Shown: positions 17,391 to 25,879 of the stretch, piece after piece
How positions within the stretch are numbered: position 1 is the first letter of the stretch
How the letters are laid out: each line of letters starts with the position of its first letter
NCBI RefSeq assembly: GCF_030269305.1
Contig: NZ_BSTC01000012.1
Span: 172,419 to 236,418 of the forward strand
Source of the DNA: Kineosporia sp. NBRC 101731
Lineage (GTDB): Bacteria; Actinomycetota; Actinomycetes; Actinomycetales; Kineosporiaceae
Direction: 5' to 3'
DNA length: 64,000 nucleotides
Notes under the pieces: generated by a model
Seen by the model: the letters and a program-made list of their open reading frames with translations, nothing else
Database searches by the model: none
What the model was told of the DNA's origin: nothing
Made by a program: the position numbers and the translations under genes

Positions 17391-18802
17391 TGGCCCCGAC
17401 CCTCACGCCGGCCACCACCGGAGACCTGGCGATGATCGACGCCATGGGCCCCGGCCGGGATTATTACCGCACCCGGCAGCGGCTGACGGTGAACGATGTC
17501 GCAGGCGCCCCCCTGGCCCAGCTGAGCCTGGTCCCGCCGCTGTACGTGGGGCGCGCGCTGGAGGCGCTGCGACGGACACGCCCGCTGCCGCAGGACGAAC
17601 GGATCGCCGCGATGGCCCGGGCGGCGGATGTGTTCGAGCAGGCCACGGTGGCGGGACTGGACCCGGTGCGGTACCGCGAGATCGTCTCCCGGGTCTCGGG
17701 GGTTCCGGTCACGGTCGTCGACAACGCCGTGAACTCGATCGCCGAGGTGCTGCGCGGCATCGCCGAGAACGGGTTCGAGGCGCGGCCCCAGGGCGCGGTC
17801 GGGCACTGGCGCGACCCGCGCACCCGGGCGGCCGAGTCCGGACGGGCGGTCTGGACCCGCCGGGGCGAGGTGCTCGCCGTGCACGCGGCCGGCAACCATC
17901 CAGGTCCGCACGGGCTGTGGCCGGAGGCCCTGGCGCTGGGTTACCGGGTGGCGGTGCGCCCCTCCCAGCGCGAGCCGTTCACCGGGCACCGGCTGATCAC
18001 GGCCCTGCGGAGCAGTGGTTTCGACTCCGACCAGGTGATCTTCCTGCCCACCGACCACGCCGGGGCCGGGCAGATCCTGGAGCGGGCCGACCTGGGAATG
18101 GTTTACGGCGGTGACGAGGTGGTGAGGAAGTACGCCTGGGACACACGGGTGCTGCCGCAGGGTCCGGGCCGGGCCAAGATCCTGATCACAGCCGAGCAGG
18201 ACTGGCGCGAACACCTCGACACCATCGTCACCTCGGTGGCCGGCGAGGCCGGTGTGGCCTGCATCAACGCGACCGCCCTGCTGGTCGAGGGCGACCCCCG
18301 GCCGCTGGCCGGGGCGATCGCCGAGCGACTGGCGCACCTGCCGTCGCTGCCGCCACAGCATCCGTCGGCCGCCCTGCCGGTGCAGCCGCTGGCCCAGGCC
18401 CGGGCCCTGGAGCAGTACCTGCAGCGGGCCGCCCGGGATGCCGAGCCGGTCCTCGGGGGCGAGGGCATTGTGCACGAGCTGGGCGACGGCAGCGCCGTGC
18501 TCCGGCCGGCCGTCCATCTGGTGGGAAACTCCCGGGACCCCCGGCTGGGTATCGAATTACCGTTTCCCTGCGTCTGGGTGGCTCCGTGGAGCCGGGCCGA
18601 TCCGCTCGTGCCCCTGCAGCACTCGCTGGTCCTGACCGCGATCACGACCGACGAGGACCTGATCGGCGATCTGGTCGACGATCCGACGATCGCCAACGTG
18701 CACGTCGGTGACCATCCGACGCACTGGATGCGGCCGGGGGTGCCGCACGATTCGTACCTGGGTGAGTTCCTGATGCGCACCAAGACCGTCATCAGGGAGT
18801 GA
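17390..18802 (+). CDS. GriC/LuxC-like acyl reductase (aldehyde dehydrogenase superfamily)
   Basis: This 470-aa ALDH-superfamily protein has the LuxC layout. The N-terminal half binds NADPH (AVHAAGNHPGPHGLWPEAL, about residues 165-183, then VAVRPSQREP), and the presumed nucleophile is Cys291 in GVACINATALL. LuxC-type enzymes take an acyl group from the partner adenylating enzyme on Cys and reduce it to aldehyde. The partner is the gene just upstream. The substrate is most simply 3-hydroxyanthranilate, giving 2-amino-3-hydroxybenzaldehyde (inference). The ATG at 17390 overlaps the previous stop. The long open frame upstream of it lies inside the partner gene and is rejected. Confidence 0.82.
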   Translation: MAPTLTPATTGDLAMIDAMGPGRDYYRTRQRLTVNDVAGAPLAQLSLVPPLYVGRALEALRRTRPLPQDERIAAMARAADVFEQATVAGLDPVRYREIVSRVSGVPVTVVDNAVNSIAEVLRGIAENGFEARPQGAVGHWRDPRTRAAESGRAVWTRRGEVLAVHAAGNHPGPHGLWPEALALGYRVAVRPSQREPFTGHRLITALRSSGFDSDQVIFLPTDHAGAGQILERADLGMVYGGDEVVRKYAWDTRVLPQGPGRAKILITAEQDWREHLDTIVTSVAGEAGVACINATALLVEGDPRPLAGAIAERLAHLPSLPPQHPSAALPVQPLAQARALEQYLQRAARDAEPVLGGEGIVHELGDGSAVLRPAVHLVGNSRDPRLGIELPFPCVWVAPWSRADPLVPLQHSLVLTAITTDEDLIGDLVDDPTIANVHVGDHPTHWMRPGVPHDSYLGEFLMRTKTVIRE

Positions 18803-18806
18803 GAGT

Positions 18807-18831
18807 CCGGGAGAGCCGTCCGCTCTCCCGG
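18807..18831 (+). terminator. Hairpin between the reductase and IS701-like genes
   Basis: A perfect 10-bp stem CCGGGAGAGC/GCTCTCCCGG with a 5-base loop begins five bases after the reductase stop and ends 27 bases before the next ATG. It may end the biosynthetic transcript or attenuate the gene behind it. Confidence 0.65.
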
Positions 18832-18858
18832 TTCGGTTGCGATGTAGGGGGGAGACCG

Positions 18859-20076
18859 ATGCGCCACGCCTCGTTGGCGGAGCCTGGGACGCAAGCTGAG
18901 GAGCAGGGGGAGGTAGAGGACATCTGTGCGCCCTTGTTCAGTTCACTTCCCCGCCGCGACCAGCGGGTCAAGGCAACGAACTACGTGCGCGGGCTGCTGC
19001 GCGCCCGAGGGCGCAAGTCGGTGCGCAACATCGCCCAGGTCCTGGGCCCCGACGCCAGCGAGCAGAGCCTGCACCACTTCGTCAGCGAGTCCACCTGGGA
19101 CTGGTGGCCGGTGCGGCACGCCCTGGCCCGGCGCAGTACCGAGCACGGTCTGACATCGGCCTGGGTGCTCCAGCCGATGGTGGTGGAGAAGGCCGGCACC
19201 CACACGGTCGGGGTGACCCGGCGTTTCGACGCAGCGTCTGGGCGCACCATGAATCTGCAGAGCTCGTACGGGGTCTGGGCAGCCTCACCGCGGGGCAACA
19301 TCCCGGTCAGCTGGCGCCTGCAGCTGCCGGAGGAATGGACGGGCAACCAGGAGCGGCGGCGGCAGGCGGCTGTCCCGCCCGAGGCGGCCACGGAGGGTCT
19401 CGAGGAGTGCGCGGTCCGGGCCTGCCTGGAACTGGCCGCACACCAGGGGCACCCGGCCCGACCCCTGGTGGCCGACGCCCGCGCCATGGACGTGGTGGCC
19501 CTGGTCCGGCTGCTGGAATCGGCGGGGCGGCCGTTCCTGGTAAGGGTGCCCGACTGCACCCCGGTCCTCGCCCCGGCGCCCTTCCTGAGCGGGCAGCCGG
19601 TCGGAGCCCCCTCTCTCCGGCCGGCTGCCATCAGACCGGTGGAACTGATCAGCGCCACCGTGCGATCGCTGAGACGACCGGTTGTCTGGCACGATCCGGC
19701 CGGCCCTAGACAGATGCGCACCAGCATCGTCAGCACTGTGCCGGTGCGTGCCGATCCCCGGGACGAGCCCGGCAACGGCCCCCTGCACCTGGTCTCGACG
19801 GGCTCGACCCTCGCCCCCGGACCGGCCGAGCACTGGCTGACCAACCTGCCCAGCCACGTCCCGGGAGACCTGTCGCGGCTCCTGCACCTCACCGGCCTGC
19901 TGGCCCAGGTGGCCCAGGACGCGAGCACCATCACCGAGAGGGTCGGCATCCGCGACTACACCGGTCGCTCGTTCGGCGGCTGGCACCGGCACATGACCCT
20001 GGCGTCCGTGGCGCACGCCGTGATCATGGCCCGGCGCCCGTCCTCACCCCAGGCCCGGATCCGCGCCCGGGTGTGA
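18859..20076 (+). CDS. Degenerate (domesticated?) IS701-like transposase
   Basis: This 405-aa protein shares the IS701/DDE_5 transposase layout: PRRDQRVKATNYVRGLL near the N-terminus, SLHHFVSESTWDW, VSWRLQLPEEW, and the second-Asp strand PLVADARAM. The first catalytic Asp, normally in a DDTGF-type strand, is replaced (WVLQPMVVEK), so strand transfer is unlikely. There are no visible terminal inverted repeats and no internal stop, and the frame is intact, which suggests retention for another role, such as regulation. The ATG at 18859 has GGGGGGAG upstream. A GTG overlapping the reductase stop at 18799 is an alternative start. It converges on the XRE regulator with a 5-bp gap. Confidence 0.75.
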   Translation: MRHASLAEPGTQAEEQGEVEDICAPLFSSLPRRDQRVKATNYVRGLLRARGRKSVRNIAQVLGPDASEQSLHHFVSESTWDWWPVRHALARRSTEHGLTSAWVLQPMVVEKAGTHTVGVTRRFDAASGRTMNLQSSYGVWAASPRGNIPVSWRLQLPEEWTGNQERRRQAAVPPEAATEGLEECAVRACLELAAHQGHPARPLVADARAMDVVALVRLLESAGRPFLVRVPDCTPVLAPAPFLSGQPVGAPSLRPAAIRPVELISATVRSLRRPVVWHDPAGPRQMRTSIVSTVPVRADPRDEPGNGPLHLVSTGSTLAPGPAEHWLTNLPSHVPGDLSRLLHLTGLLAQVAQDASTITERVGIRDYTGRSFGGWHRHMTLASVAHAVIMARRPSSPQARIRARV

Positions 20077-20081
20077 CCCGC

Positions 20082-20951
20082 TCAGACCGGGTCGTGGTAC
20101 GGCCCGAACTTCTCGTGCCCGATCACGCTGAGCAGTTCCAGGCGGGAGAGGGCGTCCGAACCGGGCACCGGAGTGAAGATCAGCAGGCGCCGGTCGTCCG
20201 AGGGGGTCAGCAAGGTCTGGCACTCCAGGTCGATCGGCCCCAGCAGGTCGTGCTGCACCCGCATCCGGCTGCGCATCCGCACGCCGACCTCGTGCCGCTC
20301 CCAGAACGCGGCGAACTCGGTGCTCGCTGCACTCAGGCGCTCGATCAGCCCTCGGGCCACCGGGTCGGGTCCGGAGGCCGCCCGCCGGGCCAACGCGGCC
20401 CGCAGATCGGCCACGTGGATGCGGCTCATCTCCTCCCACTCCTGAGGCGGATAGGCCTGGCGCACCCGTGGATCGGTGAACCACCGCCAGATGATGTTGC
20501 GGTCTTCGTCGGACACCGTGCAGACGCACCCGAAAAGCGCTTCCGCCACCGGATTCTGCGCCAGCAGGTCACCCAGGTCGTTCAGCACCTGAGCAGGGGT
20601 TCCGGTCAGGTGGTCGAGCAGGTAGAGCAGGCCCGGCTCGACGTGGCGCCCGCTCGGCGGGCCCACCATCGGCGACTGCCCCGCCAGCAGGAACAGGTGG
20701 TCCCGCTCGTCGCGGTTCAGCCTCAGCGCACCGGCCAGCGAGGTGAGCAGCTGCGCCGAGGGCTGCGGGCCACGGGCCTGTTCCAGACGCATGTAGTAGT
20801 CGGGCGACATCCCGGCCAGCAGGGCTACCTCCTCCCGGCGCAGACCCGGAGTACGGCGGTTCGACCCGGGGCCCAGACCTACGTCGCCGGGCTGGAGGCG
20901 GTCGCGACTGCGACGCAGAAAGTCAGCCAGATCCTTCCGGTTGATATGCAC
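20082..20951 (-). CDS. XRE-family regulator with MmyB-like ligand domain
   Basis: This 289-aa regulator has an N-terminal helix-turn-helix (FLRRSRDRLQ, RRTPGLRREEVALLAGMS, YYMRLEQARGPQPS, residues 8-70) and a C-terminal MmyB-like ligand-binding domain. That layout is common in actinobacterial regulators controlling a divergent oxidoreductase. The GTG at 20951 begins the conserved N-terminus; GGGGGAG lies about ten bases upstream. It is divergent from the MDR reductase at 21098, with a 146-bp shared promoter region, and most likely regulates that gene. Confidence 0.88.
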   Translation of the reverse strand: MHINRKDLADFLRRSRDRLQPGDVGLGPGSNRRTPGLRREEVALLAGMSPDYYMRLEQARGPQPSAQLLTSLAGALRLNRDERDHLFLLAGQSPMVGPPSGRHVEPGLLYLLDHLTGTPAQVLNDLGDLLAQNPVAEALFGCVCTVSDEDRNIIWRWFTDPRVRQAYPPQEWEEMSRIHVADLRAALARRAASGPDPVARGLIERLSAASTEFAAFWERHEVGVRMRSRMRVQHDLLGPIDLECQTLLTPSDDRRLLIFTPVPGSDALSRLELLSVIGHEKFGPYHDPV

Positions 20952-21097
20952 CGGTGCATTCTCCCCCGACCGGCCCCCACCGAACCACGGATCACGAATC
21001 CTAGGCAGAACGCTCCGCTGTGCAAGCGTCTTGCCGGCCACCAGCATGGAAAGCCGCGGGCCGGACGGCCCGGCATCCACGACGAGGGGAGTCCGTG

Positions 21098-22015
21098 ATG
21101 AAGGCGGTGCGCTACGACCACTTCGGTGACGTCGATGTGCTGTATCTGGCCGAACTGGAGCGGCCGGTTCCCGGCCCGGGACAGGTGCTCGTGGAGGTCC
21201 GGGCGACCGCCGTCAACCCGGGCGAGGGGGTGATCCGGCTAGGGCTTCTGGCCGACAAGTTCCCCTCCACCTTCCCCTCCGGACAGGGCAGCGACTTCGC
21301 CGGCGTCGTCGTCGCGACGGGCCCGGACGCGGGATCGTTCGAGCCGGGCGACGAGGTGTTCGGCTACACCCACGACCGGGCCGGCCACGCCGAGTTCGTC
21401 CTGGCTCCGATCGACGCGGTCGTCGCCAAGCCGCAGGCCCTGTCCTGGAACGTGGCGGGGTCGCTGTACGTGGCGGGCACCGCGGCGTACGCCTCGGTGG
21501 AGGCGGTCGGGCCCGGTCCCGGCGACGTGGTGGTGGTCTCGGGTGCCACCGGCGGCGTGGGTTCCATCGCCGGGCAGCTGGCCAGGCATCGCGGGGCCAC
21601 CGTGATCGGCCTGGCCAGCGAACGCAACCACGGCTGGCTCACCGACCACGGCATCGTGCCGGTCGCCTACGGCGAGGGTGAAGCGGCCCGCATTCAGGCC
21701 GCCGCCGACGGGCCGATCACCGCGTTCATCGACACCTACGGCCACGGGTACGTCGACCTGGCACTGGACCTGGGCGTCGCCGCCGAGCGGATCAACACCG
21801 TGATCGACTTCGCGGCGGCCGGCCGACACAGGGTCAACGCGAAGGGCAACGAATCGGCCACCAGCCCCGAGATCCTCGCCGAACTGGGTGACCTGGCCAC
21901 CAAAGGTGTTATTGAAGTCCCCATCTCGGCGGTCTATCCGCTGTCCGAGGTGGCCCGCGCCTTCCAGGAGGTCGAGAAGCGACACACCCTGGGCAAAATC
22001 GTGCTGCAGCCCTGA
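21098..22015 (+). CDS. NADP-dependent MDR oxidoreductase
   Basis: This 305-aa zinc-free medium-chain reductase of the quinone oxidoreductase/enoyl reductase group has the N-terminal MKAVRYDHFGDVDVL, a GroES-like domain with GQGSDFAGVVVATG, and the nucleotide motif VVSGATGGVGSIAGQLA (about residues 140-156). The ATG at 21098 has GAGGGGAG seven bases upstream. An open frame 78 bases longer is rejected for lack of family similarity. It is divergent from the XRE/MmyB regulator, the usual partner of such reductases. Substrates are probably small quinones or enones. Confidence 0.88.
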   Translation: MKAVRYDHFGDVDVLYLAELERPVPGPGQVLVEVRATAVNPGEGVIRLGLLADKFPSTFPSGQGSDFAGVVVATGPDAGSFEPGDEVFGYTHDRAGHAEFVLAPIDAVVAKPQALSWNVAGSLYVAGTAAYASVEAVGPGPGDVVVVSGATGGVGSIAGQLARHRGATVIGLASERNHGWLTDHGIVPVAYGEGEAARIQAAADGPITAFIDTYGHGYVDLALDLGVAAERINTVIDFAAAGRHRVNAKGNESATSPEILAELGDLATKGVIEVPISAVYPLSEVARAFQEVEKRHTLGKIVLQP

Positions 22016-22071
22016 TCCGCCTTCGCGGCCACATCGTCCAGCGACATAACCTATTCCTGCAGCAGGGATCC

Positions 22072-22102
22072 GGCCCGAGTCCATCGACGATGGATTCGGG
22101 CT
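22072..22102. terminator. Bidirectional hairpin terminator
   Basis: CCCGAGTCCATCG and CGATGGATTCGGG form a 12-13 bp stem with one G-T pair and a tight loop. It lies 57 bases after the MDR stop and between converging genes. Confidence 0.7.
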
Positions 22103-22222
22103 CTGGGTTTGGGCTGTGGATACTCACTCGGCTCCGGCGCAGGATGCTGCAACCGGCCCCGCGTCGGCGCCACCCGTCATCGATGGCTCGAAACGGCGGG
22201 CTGCGGCAGTAAGACCCCCCGT

Positions 22223-23089
22223 TCAGGGCCGCTCATGAAGGAACCAGGTATTGACGTGAGACAAGATCCAGGCCAGGTCGATCTCAGATATATCGATGTT
22301 CCCGGCCAGAGACAGTTGCTGGTAGGCCAGATTCAAGGCATCCGGCCCGAACTCCGGACGCCGTGTGGCCACGAACTGCATCATCGTTCCCCACGACGCG
22401 ACGATCTCGGCGCCCCACTTCTCGTGCCATTGCCGCAGAGCTGCGGCCAGCACCGCCTTGTTCTCTTCCCCGAAGTAGTCCAGCCAGGCCATCGACAGCC
22501 AGGCACTGGTGGTCGGTAGCAGCGCGAATTGCGCGCGTTGGGGTACGTACCATCCCAGGGCCTCGGGCTTCTGCGGCGAGCTGGCACTGCGAAACCGGGT
22601 GGCCAGAGGTGCATCACCGGTGATCCGATCGAGCAGGTGACGCTGCAGCGCCTCCGAGGTCGCCACAGACGGCAGGCCCGGCAGGACCTCACGCGCTGCA
22701 GCCTCGACGTCCCACTCCGGGCCCATGGGCCAGAAATCGAGGAAGGACTTCACCTGATCCAGATCGACCGGCTCCTCAGGCTCGGCACCCCTCCACCGGT
22801 TCCTCTCACGCCACGGGTCCAGTTCCCGTGAGGCAGTCTCCAGTTCGGCCAGCTCCGCCGAATCCACCTCCCCGAACCAGTTCACATCTTCCTCACCGTC
22901 AACCGCGACCGCGCGCCGGCCGGTCAGCGACATGACCCCTCGTGCCGCCCTCCAGCCGGTGAGCACATCGCTGGGATCGGGCCATTCGACCAACAGCACG
23001 TCATCGGAGTCCGGGTCCTGCATGACCGGCATTCCTTCCAACGCCGTTCCCCGGAACGCGGCCATGATCTCGCCAGGATCGTTCATCAC
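22223..23089 (-). CDS. DUF4253-like hypothetical protein
   Basis: This 288-aa acidic protein has no signal peptide or membrane segment. The C-terminal 110 residues (from PQRAQFALLPT, through AVLAAALRQWHEKWGAEIV, to ALNLAYQQLSLA) resemble the DUF4253 domain, found in actinobacterial cytosolic proteins of unknown role. The N-terminal half (DVLLVEWPDPSDVL, WFGEVD) is unassigned. It stands alone between a terminator and the MarR gene. No function is proposed. Confidence 0.75.
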   Translation of the reverse strand: MMNDPGEIMAAFRGTALEGMPVMQDPDSDDVLLVEWPDPSDVLTGWRAARGVMSLTGRRAVAVDGEEDVNWFGEVDSAELAELETASRELDPWRERNRWRGAEPEEPVDLDQVKSFLDFWPMGPEWDVEAAAREVLPGLPSVATSEALQRHLLDRITGDAPLATRFRSASSPQKPEALGWYVPQRAQFALLPTTSAWLSMAWLDYFGEENKAVLAAALRQWHEKWGAEIVASWGTMMQFVATRRPEFGPDALNLAYQQLSLAGNIDISEIDLAWILSHVNTWFLHERP

Positions 23090-23163
23090 CTGATGATCAT
23101 GTCAGTTGGCCATTCCCCCGGGCCGCCCGCCGGAAGGGCACCCCGGGGTGGACTTCCGGCCGA

Positions 23164-23610
23164 CTACGACGTCGGGCTGTTCACCTGGCTGAAGGCCTGA
23201 ACGACACCCCGCAGGTATTTCAGGACGGTGGCGCGCTCGCTCTCGCTGAGCCCTTCGTCCAGGGCGGACAGCCCAGCCAGCATCGGCATCAACTGACGCT
23301 CGATCGCACCGCGCCCGCTCGAGGTGAGATGCACCTCCGTGCGCCGGCGATCGGTGGGGTGGGGGCGGCGTTCGACGTGTCCGCGACCTTCCAGTCGGTC
23401 GACGACGCCGGTCGAGGCAGCCGTACTGACATGCAGGAGCCGGGCCAGTTCACCGGGAGACGACGGGGTGAGCGACAGGTGCTCCAGTGCACCGAGCTCA
23501 GTCTCGGTCAGGCCGAGTTGCTGGATCACTTTGCGCCGCACCTCGAGAGCGGCGACGACCAGGTCCTGGACGGCATCGGTGGTCGCCGGATTGACCAAGG
23601 GATCGTTCAC
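23164..23610 (-). CDS. MarR-family transcriptional regulator
   Basis: This protein of about 148 aa has a winged helix typical of MarR: ETELGALEHLSL, PGELARLLHVSTAASTGVVDRLEGRGHVERRPHPTDRRRTEVHLT, and a C-terminal dimer helix. The GTG at 23610 has GAGAG nine bases upstream; a TTG six bases earlier is the alternative. It is divergent from an MMPL transporter with an inverted-repeat operator between them, so it probably represses that transporter and itself until a ligand binds. Confidence 0.88.
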   Translation of the reverse strand: MNDPLVNPATTDAVQDLVVAALEVRRKVIQQLGLTETELGALEHLSLTPSSPGELARLLHVSTAASTGVVDRLEGRGHVERRPHPTDRRRTEVHLTSSGRGAIERQLMPMLAGLSALDEGLSESERATVLKYLRGVVQAFSQVNSPTS

Positions 23611-23632
23611 TGGCAAAGTCTCTCACGTTCTT

Positions 23633-23660
23633 AGCAACTAGCCGACTGAGCTACGTTGCT
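23633..23660. promoter_or_regulatory. Candidate MarR operator
   Basis: AGCAACTAGC (23633-23642) and GCTACGTTGCT (23650-23660) are inverted copies differing by one base insertion. They lie in the 67-bp gap between the divergent MarR and MMPL genes, where a MarR dimer would cover both promoters. Confidence 0.6.
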
Positions 23661-23677
23661 GGTTGGCATCTCGCTCG

Positions 23678-25777
23678 ATGGGATTTCTCGTGTCTTCAGG
23701 CATTGACCTTACGGTAGGTCCCCCAGGGCTGCGGGGTGGGCGCGATCAGCACTGGGTCAACCGGTTCCTGACGCGGCGACTCGCCCCACTCGTCGCCCTC
23801 ATCCCGATCGTGCTGGCGGTGCTGGCCATCGTGGGAGTCGGCGACGGCGAGCGCTCGGCGCGGTCGACCGACGCCCTTCCTTCCGGTTCGGCCAGCGCGA
23901 AGGCAACACAGCTGCTGGACGGCCTCCCCGACCGGGACAACTCCGCGGTCGTGCTGTTCCAGGCGTCCTCCGGGCAGTTGTCGAAAGCGACGCTGCAGGA
24001 GCTGAGGGACCTGTCCGTGCGTTGGGGCGTCCCCGACGCGGCGGGTGTCACGCTCGCGGAGGACGGCACTGCCGCACTCGCGCTGGTTCCGCTGCGCACG
24101 ACGACCGAGGCCGAGCAGATCGTCGAGGTCAAGGCGTTGCGCGCCGATCTTGCGCAACAGACCCCTGACGGCGTCGAGGCCGGAGTGACCGGACCGGCCG
24201 CGGTGGCCACCGACCTGGACGCCGTTTTCGACGGCGCCAACACCCGCCTTCTCGGCGCGACGGCTCTCGTGGTGGCTCTGCTGCTGGTCGTCACCTACCG
24301 CAGCCCCGTACTGTGGACCATCCCGCTCGTGGTCATCGGCGTGGCCGACCGTCTGGCGGCGGTCATCGCGACCCAGATCATGGCCGCCGTCGACGTTGCT
24401 TTCGACGATGCGACCACCTCCATCCTGTCCATCCTGGTGTTCGGTGCCGGGACGGACTACGCGCTGCTACTGATCTCGCGCTACCGCACCGAACTCGGGA
24501 ACTACGCATCCCGCTATGAAGCCATGGCGATCGCGCTGAGGCGTACTGCCGAGGCAGTGCTGACCAGCGCGGCCACCGTCGTACTCGGAGTCCTCACCCT
24601 CGTGCTCTCGTTGACCCCCAGCACCCGGGCCCTGGGAGTTGCCTCGGCCATCGGGATCGCGGTCGCCTCGGCCTTCGTCCTCGTCGTGCTGCCCGCAGCG
24701 CTGGTGTGTTGCGGGCGCTGGGTGTTCTGGCCGCGGGTTCCCCGGTTCACTCCGGTCGACCCGAATAGCGCTGACGTGCCGGACCGCTCGGTGTGGGCCC
24801 GGGTCAGCCGACTGGTGTCGCTCCGGCCCAAGAGCATCGTGGTCGGTTGTCTGCTACTGGTTGTGGTTGCCTCGACCGGGCTTTCCGGCATCAGCCTCGG
24901 CCTTGACGGCGCCGAGGCGTTCAAGGAGGCACCCGAGGCGGTCGTCACCGCCGAGCGTCTCGGTGAGTCGTTCCCGGCCGGAACCTCCGATCCGGTCCAG
25001 ATCCTGACCAAGGACAATGCGGAGACGATCGCGCAGAGGGCGCAGCAGATCGATGGGGTCGAGTCCGTCGCGATCACTCAGCAGGCCGGCGGCGTCGGTC
25101 TGATCGAGGTCGTGCTACAAGCCGCACCCGGCTCGGACGAGGCGAAGAACGCGGTCAACGCCCTGCGATCCGATCTGGACCCGTACTCGGAAACTTTCGT
25201 GGGCGGAACAGAAGCCCTGGCGATCGATCGGTCGGACGCTACTCAGCGAGACCTGCTCCTCATCGTCCCCACGCTGGTGACACTGGTGATCCTGGTCCTG
25301 GCCGGGTTGCTGCGTTCCCTCCTGGCACCGGTCATCCTGGTCGGAACCGTGGTCGCCACCTATGCGGCCGCGTTGGGGGCCTCGTGGTGGATCTTCACCG
25401 GCATCCTTGGCTACGAAGGACTCGAAACCAACGTTCCACTCATTGCTTTCGTCTTCCTGGTGGCCCTGGGCATCGACTACAACATTTTCCTGGTCACCCG
25501 GGCCCGTGAAGAGACCGCCGCGAGAGGGTCGCGCCAGGGGATGCTGCACGCTCTGTCGGTAACCGGCGGAGTCATCACCAGCGCAGGCATTCTGCTGGCC
25601 GCGGTCTTTACCGTCCTGGGGCTGCTCCCGTCGGTGGGCCTGGCCGAGATCGGTGTGGTCATCTGCGTCGGAGTGCTGCTGGACACCTTCGTCATCCGCA
25701 CCGTGCTCGTACCCGCCATCGCTATCCTGCTCGGAGACCGCTTCTGGTGGCCGCGCCGCCCGGTGCAGCAGGGCTGA
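23678..25777 (+). CDS. MMPL-family (RND-type) transporter
   Basis: This membrane protein of about 699 aa has two repeated halves. Each has one N-terminal helix, an extracellular domain and a block of five or six helices: first half FGAGTDYALLLISRYRTEL, second half FLVALGIDYNIFLVTRAREE. The paired DY residues in these segments relay protons in MmpL/RND proteins. Actinobacterial members export lipids or drugs. Divergence from MarR suggests inducible efflux. A TTG at 23663 would add five residues. Confidence 0.9.
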   Translation: MGFLVSSGIDLTVGPPGLRGGRDQHWVNRFLTRRLAPLVALIPIVLAVLAIVGVGDGERSARSTDALPSGSASAKATQLLDGLPDRDNSAVVLFQASSGQLSKATLQELRDLSVRWGVPDAAGVTLAEDGTAALALVPLRTTTEAEQIVEVKALRADLAQQTPDGVEAGVTGPAAVATDLDAVFDGANTRLLGATALVVALLLVVTYRSPVLWTIPLVVIGVADRLAAVIATQIMAAVDVAFDDATTSILSILVFGAGTDYALLLISRYRTELGNYASRYEAMAIALRRTAEAVLTSAATVVLGVLTLVLSLTPSTRALGVASAIGIAVASAFVLVVLPAALVCCGRWVFWPRVPRFTPVDPNSADVPDRSVWARVSRLVSLRPKSIVVGCLLLVVVASTGLSGISLGLDGAEAFKEAPEAVVTAERLGESFPAGTSDPVQILTKDNAETIAQRAQQIDGVESVAITQQAGGVGLIEVVLQAAPGSDEAKNAVNALRSDLDPYSETFVGGTEALAIDRSDATQRDLLLIVPTLVTLVILVLAGLLRSLLAPVILVGTVVATYAAALGASWWIFTGILGYEGLETNVPLIAFVFLVALGIDYNIFLVTRAREETAARGSRQGMLHALSVTGGVITSAGILLAAVFTVLGLLPSVGLAEIGVVICVGVLLDTFVIRTVLVPAIAILLGDRFWWPRRPVQQG

Positions 25778-25793
25778 TCAGAGCACTCACCGG

Positions 25794-25821
25794 GGGTCCT
25801 GGGGCCTACGCGCCAGGACCC
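25794..25821. terminator. Hairpin terminator after MMPL gene
   Basis: A perfect 9-bp stem GGGTCCTGG/CCAGGACCC encloses a 10-base loop 16 bases after the MMPL stop and faces the decayed leftward gene. Confidence 0.65.
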
Positions 25822-25879
25822 ACCGGGGATGTCCCGCCCGGTCTTGAAGCCAAGTCCCCCGTCATGAGCGCGAACACCA

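Noticed and set aside
5227..18802. Phenazine cluster
   Set aside because: phzE, phzD and a DAHP synthase are present, but phzF and phzG are absent, and an SDR stands where the pathway would leave toward 3-hydroxyanthranilate.
20060..20090. Terminator between the IS701-like and XRE genes
   Set aside because: Only five bases separate the converging stops and I saw no clear hairpin.
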